Source of the DNA: Streptomyces sp. NK15101
GTDB taxonomy: Bacteria; Actinomycetota; Actinomycetes; Streptomycetales; Streptomycetaceae
Length of the DNA stretch: 64,000 nucleotides
Assembly: GCF_020400725.1 (NCBI RefSeq)
Contig: NZ_JAINVG010000010.1
Coordinates: 93,513 to 157,512, forward strand
Reading direction: 5' to 3'
Part shown: piece after piece, positions 1 to 8,706 of the stretch
Numbering within the stretch: the stretch's first letter is position 1
How the letters are laid out: each line of letters begins with the position of its first letter
Made by a program: the position numbers and the translations under genes
The notes under the pieces: generated by a model
Databases searched by the model: none
What the model saw: the letters and a program-made list of their open reading frames with translations, nothing else
Told to the model about the DNA's origin: nothing

Positions 1-293
1 AGCTCGGCGGCGACGGCCTGGAACTTGTCGCCCTTGGCGACGAAGTCCGTCTCGCACTTCAGCTCGACGAGGACGCCGGAGGTGTTGTCGTCGGCGATGA
101 GGGAGACCACGGCGCCGTTCTCGGCAGAGCGGCCCTCGCGCTTGGCGACGCCCTTCTGGCCCTTGATACGGAGCGCCTCGACGGCCTTGTCGACGTTGCC
201 GTCGGCCTCGTCCAGGGCCTTCTTGCAGTCCATCATGCCGGCGCCGGTGAGCTCGCGGAGCTTCTTGACGTCAGCGGCGGTGTAGTTCGCCAT
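1..293 (-). CDS. tsf: Elongation factor Ts (N-terminal part, runs off the left edge)
   Basis: EF-Ts is the guanine-nucleotide exchange factor that recycles EF-Tu during translation elongation. The first 97 residues are visible. The N-terminal UBA-like helical domain is intact, with the family signature [19 protein letters not shown] at about residues 9-27, followed by the start of the core domain ([13 protein letters not shown] near residue 80). The ATG start lies about 100 bp downstream of the rpsB stop, the usual rpsB-tsf pairing, and an internal hairpin sits in the gap. The C-terminal part is outside the window, so integrity cannot be judged. Confidence 0.97.
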   Translation of the reverse strand, partial: MANYTAADVKKLRELTGAGMMDCKKALDEADGNVDKAVEALRIKGQKGVAKREGRSAENGAVVSLIADDNTSGVLVELKCETDFVAKGDKFQAVAAE

Positions 294-342
294 GAGTCTG
301 TTTCTCTCTCGAAGTCTGAAAGATCGGGCGGGTCCACGGGTG

Positions 343-373
343 GACGGCGGGGGCTTCGTGGGCCCCCGCCGTC
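343..373 (-). terminator. Hairpin between rpsB and tsf, possible attenuator
   Basis: A perfect 12-bp GC-rich stem (343-354 with 362-373, 7-nt loop) lies in the rpsB-tsf gap on the transcribed strand. There is no T-tract, as is usual in Streptomyces. Because tsf follows directly with no obvious promoter of its own, the hairpin more likely trims read-through than ends the operon. Function is inferred. Confidence 0.55.
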
Positions 374-395
374 GTCACCCGAAGGTCCTGGAGGG

Positions 396-1256
396 TCAGG
401 CCTGCTCGGCGTCCGCGGCCGGAGCCTCGGCCGGGGCGGCCTCGGCGGCGGGGGCCTCGGCAGCCTCGTCGGCCTTCTTCTCACCCTCGAGCAGGTCGCG
501 CTCCCACTCGGCGAGCGGCTCGCCGGCGGCCTTCTCGCCCGGCTTCGAGTCGCCGGTCGCGGCGCCGGAGCGGGCGATGAGGCCCTCGGCGACGGCGTCG
601 GCGATCACGCGGGTGAGCAGGGTGACGGAGCGGATCGCGTCGTCGTTGCCCGGGATCTTGTAGTCGACCTCGTCGGGGTCGCAGTTGGTGTCGAGGATCG
701 CGACGACCGGGATGTGGAGCTTGCGCGCCTCACCGACGGCGATGTGCTCCTTCTTGGTGTCGACGATCCAGACGGCGCTCGGCACCTTCTGCATCTCGCG
801 GATACCACCGAGGGTCTTCTCCAGCTTGGCCTTCTCGCGGGAGAGGACCAGGAGCTCCTTCTTGGTGAGACCCGAGGAGGCGACGTCCTCGAAGTCGATC
901 TGCTCGAGCTCCTTGAGGCGCTGCAGACGCTTGTAGACGGTGGAGAAGTTGGTGAGCATGCCACCGAGCCAACGCTGGTTGACGTACGGCATGCCGACAC
1001 GCGTCGCCTGCTCGGCGATGGCCTCCTGGGCCTGCTTCTTCGTACCGACGAACATGATGGAGCCGCCGTGCGCGACGGTCTCCTTGACGAACTCGTAGGC
1101 GCGGTCGATGTACGACAGCGACTGGAGCAGGTCGATGATGTAGATGCCGTTGCGCTCGGTGAAGATGAAGCGCTTCATCTTCGGGTTCCAGCGACGGGTC
1201 TGGTGACCGAAGTGGACGCCGCTCTCCAGCAGCTCCCGCATCGTGACGACGGCCAT
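396..1256 (-). CDS. rpsB: 30S ribosomal protein S2
   Basis: Small-subunit protein S2, 286 residues. The N-terminal family signature [19 protein letters not shown] is at about residues 7-25, and the core contains [10 protein letters not shown] and RWLGGMLTN. The C-terminal 40 or so residues form an Ala/Glu-rich tail typical of actinobacterial S2. The chosen ATG is preceded by a strong Shine-Dalgarno AAGGAGA about 6 nt upstream; the open frame continues further upstream but without family similarity. It is the first gene of the rpsB-tsf operon, followed by a hairpin and then tsf. Confidence 0.98.
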   Translation of the reverse strand: MAVVTMRELLESGVHFGHQTRRWNPKMKRFIFTERNGIYIIDLLQSLSYIDRAYEFVKETVAHGGSIMFVGTKKQAQEAIAEQATRVGMPYVNQRWLGGMLTNFSTVYKRLQRLKELEQIDFEDVASSGLTKKELLVLSREKAKLEKTLGGIREMQKVPSAVWIVDTKKEHIAVGEARKLHIPVVAILDTNCDPDEVDYKIPGNDDAIRSVTLLTRVIADAVAEGLIARSGAATGDSKPGEKAAGEPLAEWERDLLEGEKKADEAAEAPAAEAAPAEAPAADAEQA

Positions 1257-1332
1257 GGCCGTATCTCCTTGGATTTCTCGGTTGTGTTCCTGACGCCCCG
1301 GCGCGCCGTGCCACGAAGGACCGAAAGGCGCT

Positions 1333-1405
1333 GCCACCCGCCTCGAGGACAGGTGGCGGGGCGTGCGAAGTCGACCCGGTGACCCGAGTCGCCATAGGAA
1401 GTGTA
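1333..1405 (-). promoter_or_regulatory. Candidate rpsB promoter (-10) and leader hairpin
   Basis: On the minus strand TACACT (1400-1405) resembles a Streptomyces -10 box; no convincing -35 is seen. The leader of about 135 nt that would follow contains a short stem (GCCACC at 1333-1338 with GGTGGC at 1352-1357). Leaders of this size before rpsB are often autoregulated by S2 in other bacteria; whether this one is remains inference. Confidence 0.35.
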
Positions 1406-1511
1406 CGGGACCCCGGGAGCGCCGGGTGACGGCGCTGTCCACAAGGAGCGAGCGATCCACAGATGCCGAAGGCGCCCCGGAGGAGCGGGGCGGCCGGGGG
1501 AGCCTTCCCCC

Positions 1512-1964
1512 ATGCGCCTGACGACCGTGTTCCTCGCCCTGGCCCTCCTGTGGCCGGTGGGCCCGCCCCCGCCGGAGATCCTCCGCGGCTGGCAGCCCCC
1601 GGCCGGCCCTTACGCCGCCGGTCACCGCGGCGTCGACCTCGCCGCGCCGCCGGGCAGCCCGGTCCGCGCCCCGGCCGCGGGCACGGTCACCTTCGCGGGC
1701 CCGGTGGGCGGCCGCGGCGTCGTCACCCTCACCCTCCCGGGCACGGGCGCTCCCCCGCTGCGCACGACCTTCTCCCCGGTGACCCCGCTGGTGCCGCGCG
1801 GCACCCGGGTGTCACCCGGCACGCCGGTCGCCCGGGTCGCGGAGGGTTCCCACTGCCCCGTGTCCTGTCTCCACTGGGGCCTCCTCAGGGGCGAGGAGTA
1901 CCTGAACCCCCTCCTCCTGACGAGAAGGGCCCCGTCGCGCCTGCTTCCGCTCGGCGCGCCCTAG
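1512..1964 (+). CDS. Small secreted M23-family peptidase-like protein
   Basis: A 150-residue protein with an N-terminal signal sequence (about residues 1-20) followed by a compact LytM/M23 fold that would act on cell-wall peptides outside the membrane. The metal-binding H-x3-D motif is present as GHRGVDLAA at about residue 37. The C-terminal motif, normally H-x-H, reads CLHWGL near residue 120, so the first histidine (the catalytic base in LytM) is a cysteine. The start was set at the ATG directly before the signal sequence; the frame stays open upstream without family similarity. It is divergent from rpsB, and its stop overlaps the TetR gene stop by a few bases in a convergent arrangement. 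Confidence 0.82.
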   Translation: MRLTTVFLALALLWPVGPPPPEILRGWQPPAGPYAAGHRGVDLAAPPGSPVRAPAAGTVTFAGPVGGRGVVTLTLPGTGAPPLRTTFSPVTPLVPRGTRVSPGTPVARVAEGSHCPVSCLHWGLLRGEEYLNPLLLTRRAPSRLLPLGAP

Positions 1965-2551
1965 GTCTGGGGGCCGGCGACGCCGTGGAGGGCCATCGTG
2001 ACCGCCGCCTCGGCGATGTCCGCGGGGTCTTCGGCCGCGCCGAGCTCGATGCGGCGGACGGCGGCGTCGACGACGCCCTGGAGGAGCATGGCGCCCAGGC
2101 GGGGCTGGGGCTGCCCCAGGGCGGCGAGGGCCTCGACGATCATGGCGACGAGTCCGCCGTGGGCCGCGCGGATCTTCTCGCGGGCGCCGTCGTCCAGTTC
2201 GCTCGCCGAGATGGCGACGACCGCCCGGTGGCGCCGGTCCCCGACGAGGGCGAGCTGGGTGCGGACGTACGCCTCGACCTTGCCGCGCGGCGTCTCGGCG
2301 CCGGCCATGGCGGCCTCGACCTCGGCGGCCCAGACGGGGAAGTCGACGGCGCAGAGCTCTTCGACGACGGCGGCGCGGGACCGGAAGTACTCGTAGACCG
2401 ACGAGCGGGCCAGCCCCGTGCGCTCGGCGAGGGCGGGGAAGGTCAGCGCCTCCGTACCCCCCTCGGACAGCAGGGAACGCGCGGCGTCCAGCAGGGCGCC
2501 GCGCTGCATCGTCCGGTGCTCGGCCACCGAGGCCGCTCGAATCCTGGGCAC
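1961..2551 (-). CDS. TetR-family transcriptional regulator
   Basis: A 196-residue regulator. The N-terminal helix-turn-helix spans about residues 18-62 (LLDAARSLLSEGG, then FPALAERTGLARSSVYEYFRS), typical of TetR repressors. The C-terminal helical domain would bind an unknown ligand. No dedicated target gene is adjacent: it sits between the convergent M23 gene and whiG, about 28 bp downstream of the whiG stop, so it may be co-transcribed with whiG. The start ATG is the first in the frame and directly precedes the conserved region. Ligand and targets cannot be inferred. Confidence 0.88.
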   Translation of the reverse strand: MPRIRAASVAEHRTMQRGALLDAARSLLSEGGTEALTFPALAERTGLARSSVYEYFRSRAAVVEELCAVDFPVWAAEVEAAMAGAETPRGKVEAYVRTQLALVGDRRHRAVVAISASELDDGAREKIRAAHGGLVAMIVEALAALGQPQPRLGAMLLQGVVDAAVRRIELGAAEDPADIAEAAVTMALHGVAGPQT

Positions 2552-2579
2552 GGCTCCACTGTACGACCGGCCCGCAAGG

Positions 2580-3416
2580 TCAGCGTCCGACGTCGGCCAG
2601 CTTGGCGCGGAGCTGCAGGACGGACTTGGTGTGGATCTGGCTGACGCGGCTCTCGGTGACGCCGAGGACGTGGCCGATCTCGGCGAGGGTCAGACCCTCG
2701 TAGTAGTAGAGCGTGACGACGGTCTTCTCCCGTTCGGGGAGCGTGTTGATGGCCCGGGCGAGCAGCCGGCGCAGCTCGCGGTCCTCGGCGACCTCGACGG
2801 GGTTGTCGGCGGCGGTGTCCTCCAGGGTGTCCATGAGGGAGAGCCGGTCGCCGCCCTCGCCCCCGACATGCAGCAGCTCCTCCAGGGCGACCACGTTCGC
2901 CAGGGACAACTGGCTGAAGACGGCGTGCAGTTCCTCCAGCGTGATGTCCATCTCCGCCGCGACCTCGCTCTCGGAGGGAGTGCGCCGGAGCTGGGCTTCG
3001 AGGGTGGCGTAGGCGCGCTCGACGTTGCGGGCCTTCTGGCGGACGGAGCGCGGGATCCAGTCCAGGGCGCGGAGTTCGTCGATCATGGCGCCGCGGATGC
3101 GGGTGATGGCGTACGTCTCGAACTTGATCGCGCGCTCGACGTCGAACTTCTCGATGGCGTCGATGAGGCCGAAGACCCCGGAGGAGACGAAGTCGGCCTG
3201 CTCCACATTGGACGGCAGCCCCACGCTGACCCGTCCGGCGACGTACTTGACGAGCGGCGAGTAGTGCAGGATCAGCTGCTCCCGCAGCCGCTCGTCGCCG
3301 GTGTCCTTGTACGAGCGCCACAGCTCGTCGAGTGAGGTCGGTGCGGGCGGTCGCACGGTGCCCCGGGCTGCTGGGGGCACCGCAGCGCGGTCAGGCCCGG
3401 AGGTGTGCTGGGGCAT
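2580..3416 (-). CDS. whiG: RNA polymerase sigma factor WhiG (sporulation)
   Basis: A FliA-type sigma factor that commits aerial hyphae to sporulation in Streptomyces. It has 278 residues. Regions seen: sigma-2 ([20 protein letters not shown] at about 40-59, then [11 protein letters not shown]), sigma-3 ([20 protein letters not shown]) and sigma-4 ([21 protein letters not shown] near the C-terminus). The ATG beginning MPQHTSG was chosen because the WhiG family starts there; the open frame extends 47 codons further without similarity. In characterised species BldD represses whiG and the anti-sigma RsiG holds the protein inactive; rsiG is not in this window. It is followed by a TetR gene. Confidence 0.97.
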   Translation of the reverse strand: MPQHTSGPDRAAVPPAARGTVRPPAPTSLDELWRSYKDTGDERLREQLILHYSPLVKYVAGRVSVGLPSNVEQADFVSSGVFGLIDAIEKFDVERAIKFETYAITRIRGAMIDELRALDWIPRSVRQKARNVERAYATLEAQLRRTPSESEVAAEMDITLEELHAVFSQLSLANVVALEELLHVGGEGGDRLSLMDTLEDTAADNPVEVAEDRELRRLLARAINTLPEREKTVVTLYYYEGLTLAEIGHVLGVTESRVSQIHTKSVLQLRAKLADVGR

Positions 3417-3479
3417 GCGTTGCCTTGAGCCGTTCTGCTGTCGGGTGTGTCGGTGCGGGTGTCCTGGAGGGAATCCTGG

Positions 3480-3494
3480 TGAGCGTAGCGTGAG
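3480..3494 (-). promoter_or_regulatory. Candidate whiG -10 with overlapping near-palindrome
   Basis: On the minus strand TACGCT (3482-3487) resembles a -10 box about 65 nt before the whiG start. It lies inside the sequence TCACGCTACGCTCA, an imperfect palindrome of the size recognised by BldD, a known repressor of whiG. The match to a BldD box is only partial and no -35 is clear, so this is a suggestion. Confidence 0.3.
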
Positions 3495-3655
3495 TGGGCT
3501 GTCGCGGTGCGCGAACATCGGCGGATCGCGCCGCTCCGGGTGGACGCCGTCGGCCACATCTTCGAACCGGGGCCGTGGCGCGTGTCGGCCCCCCGGACGC
3601 GGCCGAGAGAGCTCGGTTGTTCATCTCCATCACCCTTTCACCCGAATGCTCCAGG

Positions 3656-4843
3656 TCAAGGACCGCCTCGCCGCGCGTTCGACGCTTCTGTCGCGGTGTT
3701 CGTCAACCGCCATCCCTCTCCGCACCGTTCGACGAAGCCGAGCGAGTGGAGTTCGTACAGCTTGGCGAGGGTGTCGTCGGGGGTGGTTCCGGCACGGCGG
3801 GCGATGGCGGTGGTGGGTGTGGGGCCGCGTGCGGGGACCGCTTCGAGGATGTGCGCGGTGGCGGGGGCGAGGAGGTCGCGGGGCAGGACGGGGCCCCGGC
3901 GGGCGGGGGCGAGCCGGCCGATGTCGCCCACGAGTTCGATGATCTCGTCGGCGTCGGTGACGAGGGTGGCGTCGCCGCGCAGGAGCTCGTGGACGCCTGC
4001 GGAGAGCGCGCTGGCGACGGGGCCGGGGACGCCCATGGTGTGGCGGCCGAGGCGCCCGGCGGCGCGGGCGGTGACGAGGGAGCCGCTGCGGTGCTGGGCC
4101 TCGACGACGACCGTTCCCCGGGTGAGGGCGGCGATGACGCGGTTGCGGAGGATGAAGCGGCTGGGGGTGGGGTGGCTGTCGGGCGGCAACTCGCCGACGA
4201 CGAGGCCTTGTTCCGCGACGCGCCGGATGAGCCGGTCGTGGCCGCGGGGGTACGGGGTGTCGACGCCGCAGGCGAGGACGGCGACGGTGGCGCCGCCGGC
4301 GGCGAGGGCGCCCCGGTGGGCGGCGCCGTCGATGCCGTAGGCGGCTCCGGAGACGATGACCCAGCCCTGTCGGCTGAGGTCGGCGGCGAGGTCTGCGGCG
4401 GTGTGGGCGCCGTACGGGGTGCAGGCGCGGGCGCCGACGAGGGCGACGGAGCGCAGCGCCCAGGTGCGCAGGTCGGCGGGGCCGCGGACCCAGAGGCCGA
4501 TGGGACGGGCGTATCCGAGGTCGTCGAGTTGACGTGGCCATTCGGTGTCGCCGGGGACGAGGAAGCGGCCGCCGAGGCCGTGGACGGTGTCGAGGTCGCG
4601 GCCGGGGCGGGCGGCGGTGGCGCGTTGGCGCCAGGAGGCGACGCGCTTGGCTCCGGTGCCGGGGAAGGAGGAGGCGTCGTCCCCGGCGTGGCGCAGGCGG
4701 TCGAGGAAACCGGTGGCGCCGTACTGGCGGAGCCATCGGCCGGCGTGTTCGTCGCCGGGTTCGACGGCGCGGCTGAGGGCGGCACGGGCCAGGTGCTCTT
4801 CCGTGGGGGCGGCCGGCGGGGTGGGGACGGGATCGGCGGTCAT
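3656..4843 (-). CDS. dprA: DNA-processing protein DprA/Smf
   Basis: DprA binds single-stranded DNA and loads RecA during uptake of transforming DNA; its role in non-competent Streptomyces is unclear. It has 395 residues. The Rossmann-like core begins at about residue 132 with VALVGARACTPYG and continues with VSGAAYGIDGAAHRGAL, ACGVDTPYPRGHDRLIRR and FILRNRVIAAL. A C-terminal winged-helix segment (about 330-385) ends the protein. The ATG overlaps the comM stop as ATGA, so the two are translationally coupled. An N-terminal helical domain precedes the core as usual. Confidence 0.94.
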   Translation of the reverse strand: MTADPVPTPPAAPTEEHLARAALSRAVEPGDEHAGRWLRQYGATGFLDRLRHAGDDASSFPGTGAKRVASWRQRATAARPGRDLDTVHGLGGRFLVPGDTEWPRQLDDLGYARPIGLWVRGPADLRTWALRSVALVGARACTPYGAHTAADLAADLSRQGWVIVSGAAYGIDGAAHRGALAAGGATVAVLACGVDTPYPRGHDRLIRRVAEQGLVVGELPPDSHPTPSRFILRNRVIAALTRGTVVVEAQHRSGSLVTARAAGRLGRHTMGVPGPVASALSAGVHELLRGDATLVTDADEIIELVGDIGRLAPARRGPVLPRDLLAPATAHILEAVPARGPTPTTAIARRAGTTPDDTLAKLYELHSLGFVERCGEGWRLTNTATEASNARRGGP

Positions 4844-6453
4844 GCGGGCTCCCCCGCTCCGACGGGCACGCCGCGGGCGACGCCGGTGCGCAGTTCGAGG
4901 GCGAGGGCGACGTCCCGGCTGTCGGGCCGGTCGTGTCCGGCGAGGTCGGCGACGGTCCAGGCGACGCGGAGCACGCGGTCGAGGCCGCGCGCGGTGAGCA
5001 GTCCGCGCTCGACGTCGCGCTCGGCGAGGGCGAGGGCACCGGGTGCGGCGAGGTGGCGGGTGCGGAGCTCGTGCCCGGGGATCTCGCCGTTCACCCTCCA
5101 GGGGGTGCCGGCGAGGCGGGCGGCGGCCCTGGCCCGGGCGTCGCGGACCCGGGCGGCGACGGCGGCTGTGGTCTCGCCCCGGCCGCCCTGTCCGAGGAGG
5201 TCGGCGCGGGTGACGGGTTCGGCCTCCACGCGGAGGTCGACGCGGTCGAGCAGGGGGCCGGAGAGCCGTGCCTGGTAGCGGCGGACGAGGGAGGCCGGAC
5301 ATTCGCATCCGGCGCCGTGCAGCGTGTGCCGGCCGCAGGGGCAGGGGTTGGCGGCGAGGGCGAGCAGGAAGCGGGCGGGGAGGCGGACGACGCCGGCGGC
5401 GCGGGCGATGACGACGTGGCCGGATTCGAGGGGCTGGCGGAGGGCGTCGAGGGCCTTGCCGGAGAACTCGGGGGCTTCGTCGAGGAACAGCACTCCTCGG
5501 TGGGCCAGGGAGACGGCGCCGGGCCTGGGGAGGCCGTTCCCGCCGCCGACGAGGGACTGCATGGTGGCCGAGTGGTGGGGTGCGCAGTAGGGGGCGCGGC
5601 GGACGAGGGGTTCGCCGGGCGGGAGGATGCCGGCGACGGAGTGGACGGCGGTGACTTCCAGGGACTCCTGCCGGGTGAGGGGCGGGAGGATGCCGGGGAG
5701 GCGCTCGGCCAGCATGGTCTTTCCGGCGCCCGGCGGGCCGGAGAGGAGCAGGTGGTGGCCGCCCGCCGCGGCGACCTCCAGGGCGAGACGGGCCCGGTGC
5801 TGGCCGGCGACGTCGGCGAGGTCGGGCCCTTCGGTGGATTCGGCGGCGAGTCCGGTGCCGATGCCGGCTCCGGGGACGAGGAGTCCGGCGAGCATGGCGT
5901 CGGGCCGGCCCTCGTCGCCTGCTTCCTCGTCGGGGACGGGCTCGTCGGTGAGGACGGCGATCAGCTGGCGGAGGGTGCGGACGCCGAGGACGGAGACGCC
6001 GGGGACGAGCGAGGCCTCGCCGGCGGTCCGCTCGGGGACGACGACCTGGCCGTATCCGGCTTCGGCGGCGGCGAGGACGGCGGGCAGGACACCGCGGACG
6101 GGCCGGACGCGTCCGTCGAGGCCGAGTTCGCCGATGAGGACGAGGTCGGCGATGGCGCGCGGGTCGATCCGCTCGGCGGCGCCTAGCACGGCCGCGGCGA
6201 CGGCCAGGTCGAAGCCGCTGCCGCCCTTGGGGACGGATGCCGGGCTGAGGCCGACGGTCAGCTTCTTCTGGGGCCATTCGGCCCCGGAGTTGACGACGGC
6301 GGCGCGGACCCGGTCGCGGCTCTCGCTGAGGCTCTTGTCGGGGAGGCCGACGAGGGTGAAGGCGGCGACGCCGGGTTCGAGGTCGGCCTGGACCTCGACG
6401 ACGACGCCTTCGACGCCGACGAGGGCGACGGAGCAGGTGCGGGCGAATCCCAT
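4840..6453 (-). CDS. comM: ComM/YifB-type Mg-chelatase-like AAA+ ATPase
   Basis: In naturally competent bacteria ComM is a hexameric branch-migration helicase that aids integration of foreign DNA. This protein has 537 residues. It shows an N-terminal Lon-substrate-like domain (starting GFARTCSVALVGVEG), a Mg-chelatase-type ATPase domain with Walker A GPPGAGKT in the middle and a LDEAPEF Walker B, and a C-terminal helical domain. The start ATG overlaps the stop of the upstream YraN-type gene by one base (TGATG), and its own stop overlaps dprA. The three-gene yraN-comM-dprA order is common in actinobacteria. Confidence 0.95.
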   Translation of the reverse strand: MGFARTCSVALVGVEGVVVEVQADLEPGVAAFTLVGLPDKSLSESRDRVRAAVVNSGAEWPQKKLTVGLSPASVPKGGSGFDLAVAAAVLGAAERIDPRAIADLVLIGELGLDGRVRPVRGVLPAVLAAAEAGYGQVVVPERTAGEASLVPGVSVLGVRTLRQLIAVLTDEPVPDEEAGDEGRPDAMLAGLLVPGAGIGTGLAAESTEGPDLADVAGQHRARLALEVAAAGGHHLLLSGPPGAGKTMLAERLPGILPPLTRQESLEVTAVHSVAGILPPGEPLVRRAPYCAPHHSATMQSLVGGGNGLPRPGAVSLAHRGVLFLDEAPEFSGKALDALRQPLESGHVVIARAAGVVRLPARFLLALAANPCPCGRHTLHGAGCECPASLVRRYQARLSGPLLDRVDLRVEAEPVTRADLLGQGGRGETTAAVAARVRDARARAAARLAGTPWRVNGEIPGHELRTRHLAAPGALALAERDVERGLLTARGLDRVLRVAWTVADLAGHDRPDSRDVALALELRTGVARGVPVGAGEPA

Positions 6454-6818
6454 CAGGCCACCCCCTGGGCATGGGTGAGGACGGGGGCGCCCTTGCGCGG
6501 CAGGACGATGCCGACGAGGTCGATGCGGACGCCGCCGGCGGGGGCCGGGACGTCGTTGCGGTCGAGCCAGCAGGCGGCGAGACGGCGGAGCCGCTCGGCC
6601 TTGCCGGGGGTGACGGCGGCCATCGGGTGCTCGTAGGGGCCGTCGCGCCGGGTCTTGACCTCGCAGATGACGAGGGTGTCGCCGTCCCGGGCGACGATGT
6701 CGATCTCGCCGGTCCGGCCGCAGCGCCAGTTGCGGGCGAGGATGTGCATGCCGGTCGCGGTGAGCCGGCGGGTCGCCAGCTCCTCCCCGTACCGTCCGAG
6801 GGCTTGGGTCCTGTTCAT
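6453..6818 (-). CDS. YraN/UPF0102-family nuclease-like protein
   Basis: A 121-residue protein of the UPF0102 family, related in fold to Holliday-junction resolvases and restriction endonucleases. The putative catalytic residues are present: E38 and D40 in GEID, then E53 and K55 in EVKTR. Enzyme activity is unproven for most members. It is coupled to comM by a one-base overlap, which supports a role in DNA processing together with comM and dprA. The ATG is preceded by GGAGGT about 6 nt upstream. Confidence 0.9.
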   Translation of the reverse strand: MNRTQALGRYGEELATRRLTATGMHILARNWRCGRTGEIDIVARDGDTLVICEVKTRRDGPYEHPMAAVTPGKAERLRRLAACWLDRNDVPAPAGGVRIDLVGIVLPRKGAPVLTHAQGVA

Positions 6819-6950
6819 GCGGTACCACCTCCGTCACCGACTGTGACGGAGTGCGGCGGACCGCGTGCGACGCTGTGGACGACCGGGGGGACTGTGGAGA
6901 ACCCGATCACCCCTGAGGGTGGTTTCGGCCGGTGGGCCGCGGGTGCGGCC

Positions 6951-7259
6951 TCAGCTGCCGGGGAGTTCGAGGTCGCTCTTGTTGAGCTCCTCGATGTTCA
7001 CGTCCTTGAAGGTCAGGACGCGGACCTGCTTGACGAACCTGGCGGGCCTGTACATGTCCCAGACCCAGGCATCGGCCATGCTGACCTCGAAGAACACTTC
7101 TCCCTGCACCGAGTGCACCTGCATCTCGTAGTCATTGGTGAGGTAGAAGCGCCGCTCGGTCTCGATCACGTATTTGAACAGCCCGACGACGTCGCGGTAC
7201 TCCCGGTAGAGCTTCAGCTCCATCTCGGTCTCGTACTTCTCGAGGTCCTCGGCGCTCAT
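6951..7259 (-). CDS. DUF2469 family protein
   Basis: A 102-residue acidic cytoplasmic protein of unknown function, almost invariant in actinobacteria (sequence MSAEDLEKYETEMELKLYRE at the start). It is rich in aromatic residues (YRPARF, WVWDMY) and has no signal peptide or membrane segment. Upstream in-frame codons extend the reading frame but lack conservation, so the ATG with MSAEDL was chosen. It lies between the sipZ-NUDIX pair and the yraN-comM-dprA group; a functional link is not established. Confidence 0.92.
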   Translation of the reverse strand: MSAEDLEKYETEMELKLYREYRDVVGLFKYVIETERRFYLTNDYEMQVHSVQGEVFFEVSMADAWVWDMYRPARFVKQVRVLTFKDVNIEELNKSDLELPGS

Positions 7260-7314
7260 GGCATGTTCCCCTTCAGCCGTGCGTCCCCCTATTGTGCGCC
7301 AGTCCTGCGCGCCC

Positions 7315-7869
7315 CTAAACGATTTCCGGGGCGAGAACCACCGGCGCACCCGGAGGTCCCTCGTCGAGCAGCGTGCGCAGCAGCTCGGCGAGTCTGGTCG
7401 GGTACACCGTCTCACGGGCCGCCGACAGTTCGGCGGAGGTCCACCATCTCAGCCCCGCGAGGCTGCGGGTCTCCAGTTCCGTGAGGGCCCGCGGCCGGGG
7501 TGCGGCCTCCGTCCCGCGGACGCGGGCCAGGTAGTACCACTCGTCCTGGTCCCAGCGGCGCCCGTCGAAGGGGAAGGAGCAGTACCGCTTCCAGAGCACG
7601 GGGCCGAGGTCGACCTCGGTGATGCCGGTCTCCTCCGCGAGTTCGCGCAGCGCCGCCTCCTCCCGGGTCTCGTCGCCCTCCACGCCGCCGCCGGGGGTGA
7701 ACCACCAGGCGTCGTCCGGGTCGCCGGGCTCGTGGCCGTGCAGGAGCAGGATGCGGTCGTCCGGGTCGAGCAGGACGACGCGCGCGACCCGCCGCCGCCC
7801 TGAGTCCGCTCCGGGTCCGGGTTCCGGGGCCGCCGAAGGCCCCGGCCCCGAGGTCCCCGTGTCCGTCAT
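7315..7869 (-). CDS. NUDIX hydrolase
   Basis: A 184-residue hydrolase of nucleoside-diphosphate-linked substrates. The complete Nudix box is visible at about residues 61-83, with the GVEGDE and RELAEETG blocks in register (G-x5-E-x7-REUxEExGU). The preceding AWWFTPGGGVEG is typical of MutT-like members. An N-terminal Pro/Gly-rich stretch of about 25 residues is likely disordered. The ATG overlaps the sipZ stop (ATGA), matching the sipZ-mutT arrangement known from S. lividans. Substrate unknown. Confidence 0.92.
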   Translation of the reverse strand: MTDTGTSGPGPSAAPEPGPGADSGRRRVARVVLLDPDDRILLLHGHEPGDPDDAWWFTPGGGVEGDETREEAALRELAEETGITEVDLGPVLWKRYCSFPFDGRRWDQDEWYYLARVRGTEAAPRPRALTELETRSLAGLRWWTSAELSAARETVYPTRLAELLRTLLDEGPPGAPVVLAPEIV

Positions 7870-8633
7870 GCCCCCACCTTCTCGCGTGCGCCCGGCCGCG
7901 GCCCGTCGGACCGGCCGCGGGACAGGCGGCCCGCCACCGGACCGTACGCCGCTCCCACGAGGATCAGGACGGTGCCGGCCGCGACGGCCGTGAGGAGCTC
8001 CTTGAAGGGGCCCGGCTGCGAGACGCCGCCGGGAAGACCGGCGAAGCCCGCGGGGGGCTCCAGGGACCCCTTGGCGGGCCAGACGACGGCGTCGACCCTG
8101 CCGACGACCGTGGAGCGGGGCACGGAGCCCCGGCCGGCCTCCTCCATGTGCGTACGGGAGTCGAGCGAGGTGTGCCGGTCGTCGCCGAGCAGGAAGAGGT
8201 TGCCCCGGGGGACGGTAACGGAGAACTCCTGGCCCGAGGCGACCGTCCGGCCGCCGGGGCCGGGCCGCAGGTACGGCTCGTCGACGGGCTTGCCGTTCAC
8301 GGTGAGCCGCCCGTCCCGGTCGCAGCAGGCGACGGTGTCGCCGCCGACGGCGGCGACCCGCTTGACCATGGGCGAGGAACCCCAGAGGGGGTCGGTGAAG
8401 ACTACGACGTCACCGCGCCGCACCTGGTCGCCGTCGATCCGCTGGGCGAGGATCTTGGACCCGACGTCGAGGGTCGGGGTCATGGAGTCGGTGGGGACGG
8501 TGTAGGGCTGGTAGAGCACGGCTCCCCAGACGAACCCGCCGAGGAACAGCACACAGCCGACGGCCACGGCCAGCCCCGACAGCACGCTGCCGAGGCGGCC
8601 GCGGCCGTCCTTGGTCCGTATGGTTCCGCTCAT
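7866..8633 (-). CDS. sipZ: Type I signal peptidase SipZ
   Basis: Membrane-bound serine/lysine protease that removes signal peptides from exported proteins. It has 255 residues: an N-terminal membrane segment at about 18-40, catalytic Ser50 in PTDSMTPTL, catalytic Lys91 in VKRVAAVGGDT, box E GDDRHTSLDSR, and a second hydrophobic segment near 215-232. The symbol rests on position: fourth of four tandem sip genes and coupled to a NUDIX gene, as described for S. lividans. A 73-bp gap with a short direct repeat separates it from sipY, so it may have its own promoter. Confidence 0.93.
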   Translation of the reverse strand: MSGTIRTKDGRGRLGSVLSGLAVAVGCVLFLGGFVWGAVLYQPYTVPTDSMTPTLDVGSKILAQRIDGDQVRRGDVVVFTDPLWGSSPMVKRVAAVGGDTVACCDRDGRLTVNGKPVDEPYLRPGPGGRTVASGQEFSVTVPRGNLFLLGDDRHTSLDSRTHMEEAGRGSVPRSTVVGRVDAVVWPAKGSLEPPAGFAGLPGGVSQPGPFKELLTAVAAGTVLILVGAAYGPVAGRLSRGRSDGPRPGAREKVGA

Positions 8634-8643
8634 GTGCGCACCC

Positions 8644-8681
8644 CGTAGGTCTGTCGGCGGACCGTAGGCCTGTCGACGGTC
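8644..8681. repeat. Imperfect 19-bp direct repeat upstream of sipZ
   Basis: Two adjacent 19-bp copies, CGTAGGTCTGTCGGCGGAC and CGTAGGCCTGTCGACGGTC, differ at three positions and fill most of the sipY-sipZ gap. It could be a regulator-binding pair for a sipZ promoter, but no promoter elements are convincing. Confidence 0.4.
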
Positions 8682-8706
8682 CGGGACGGCACCCTACCCG
8701 CGGGCG

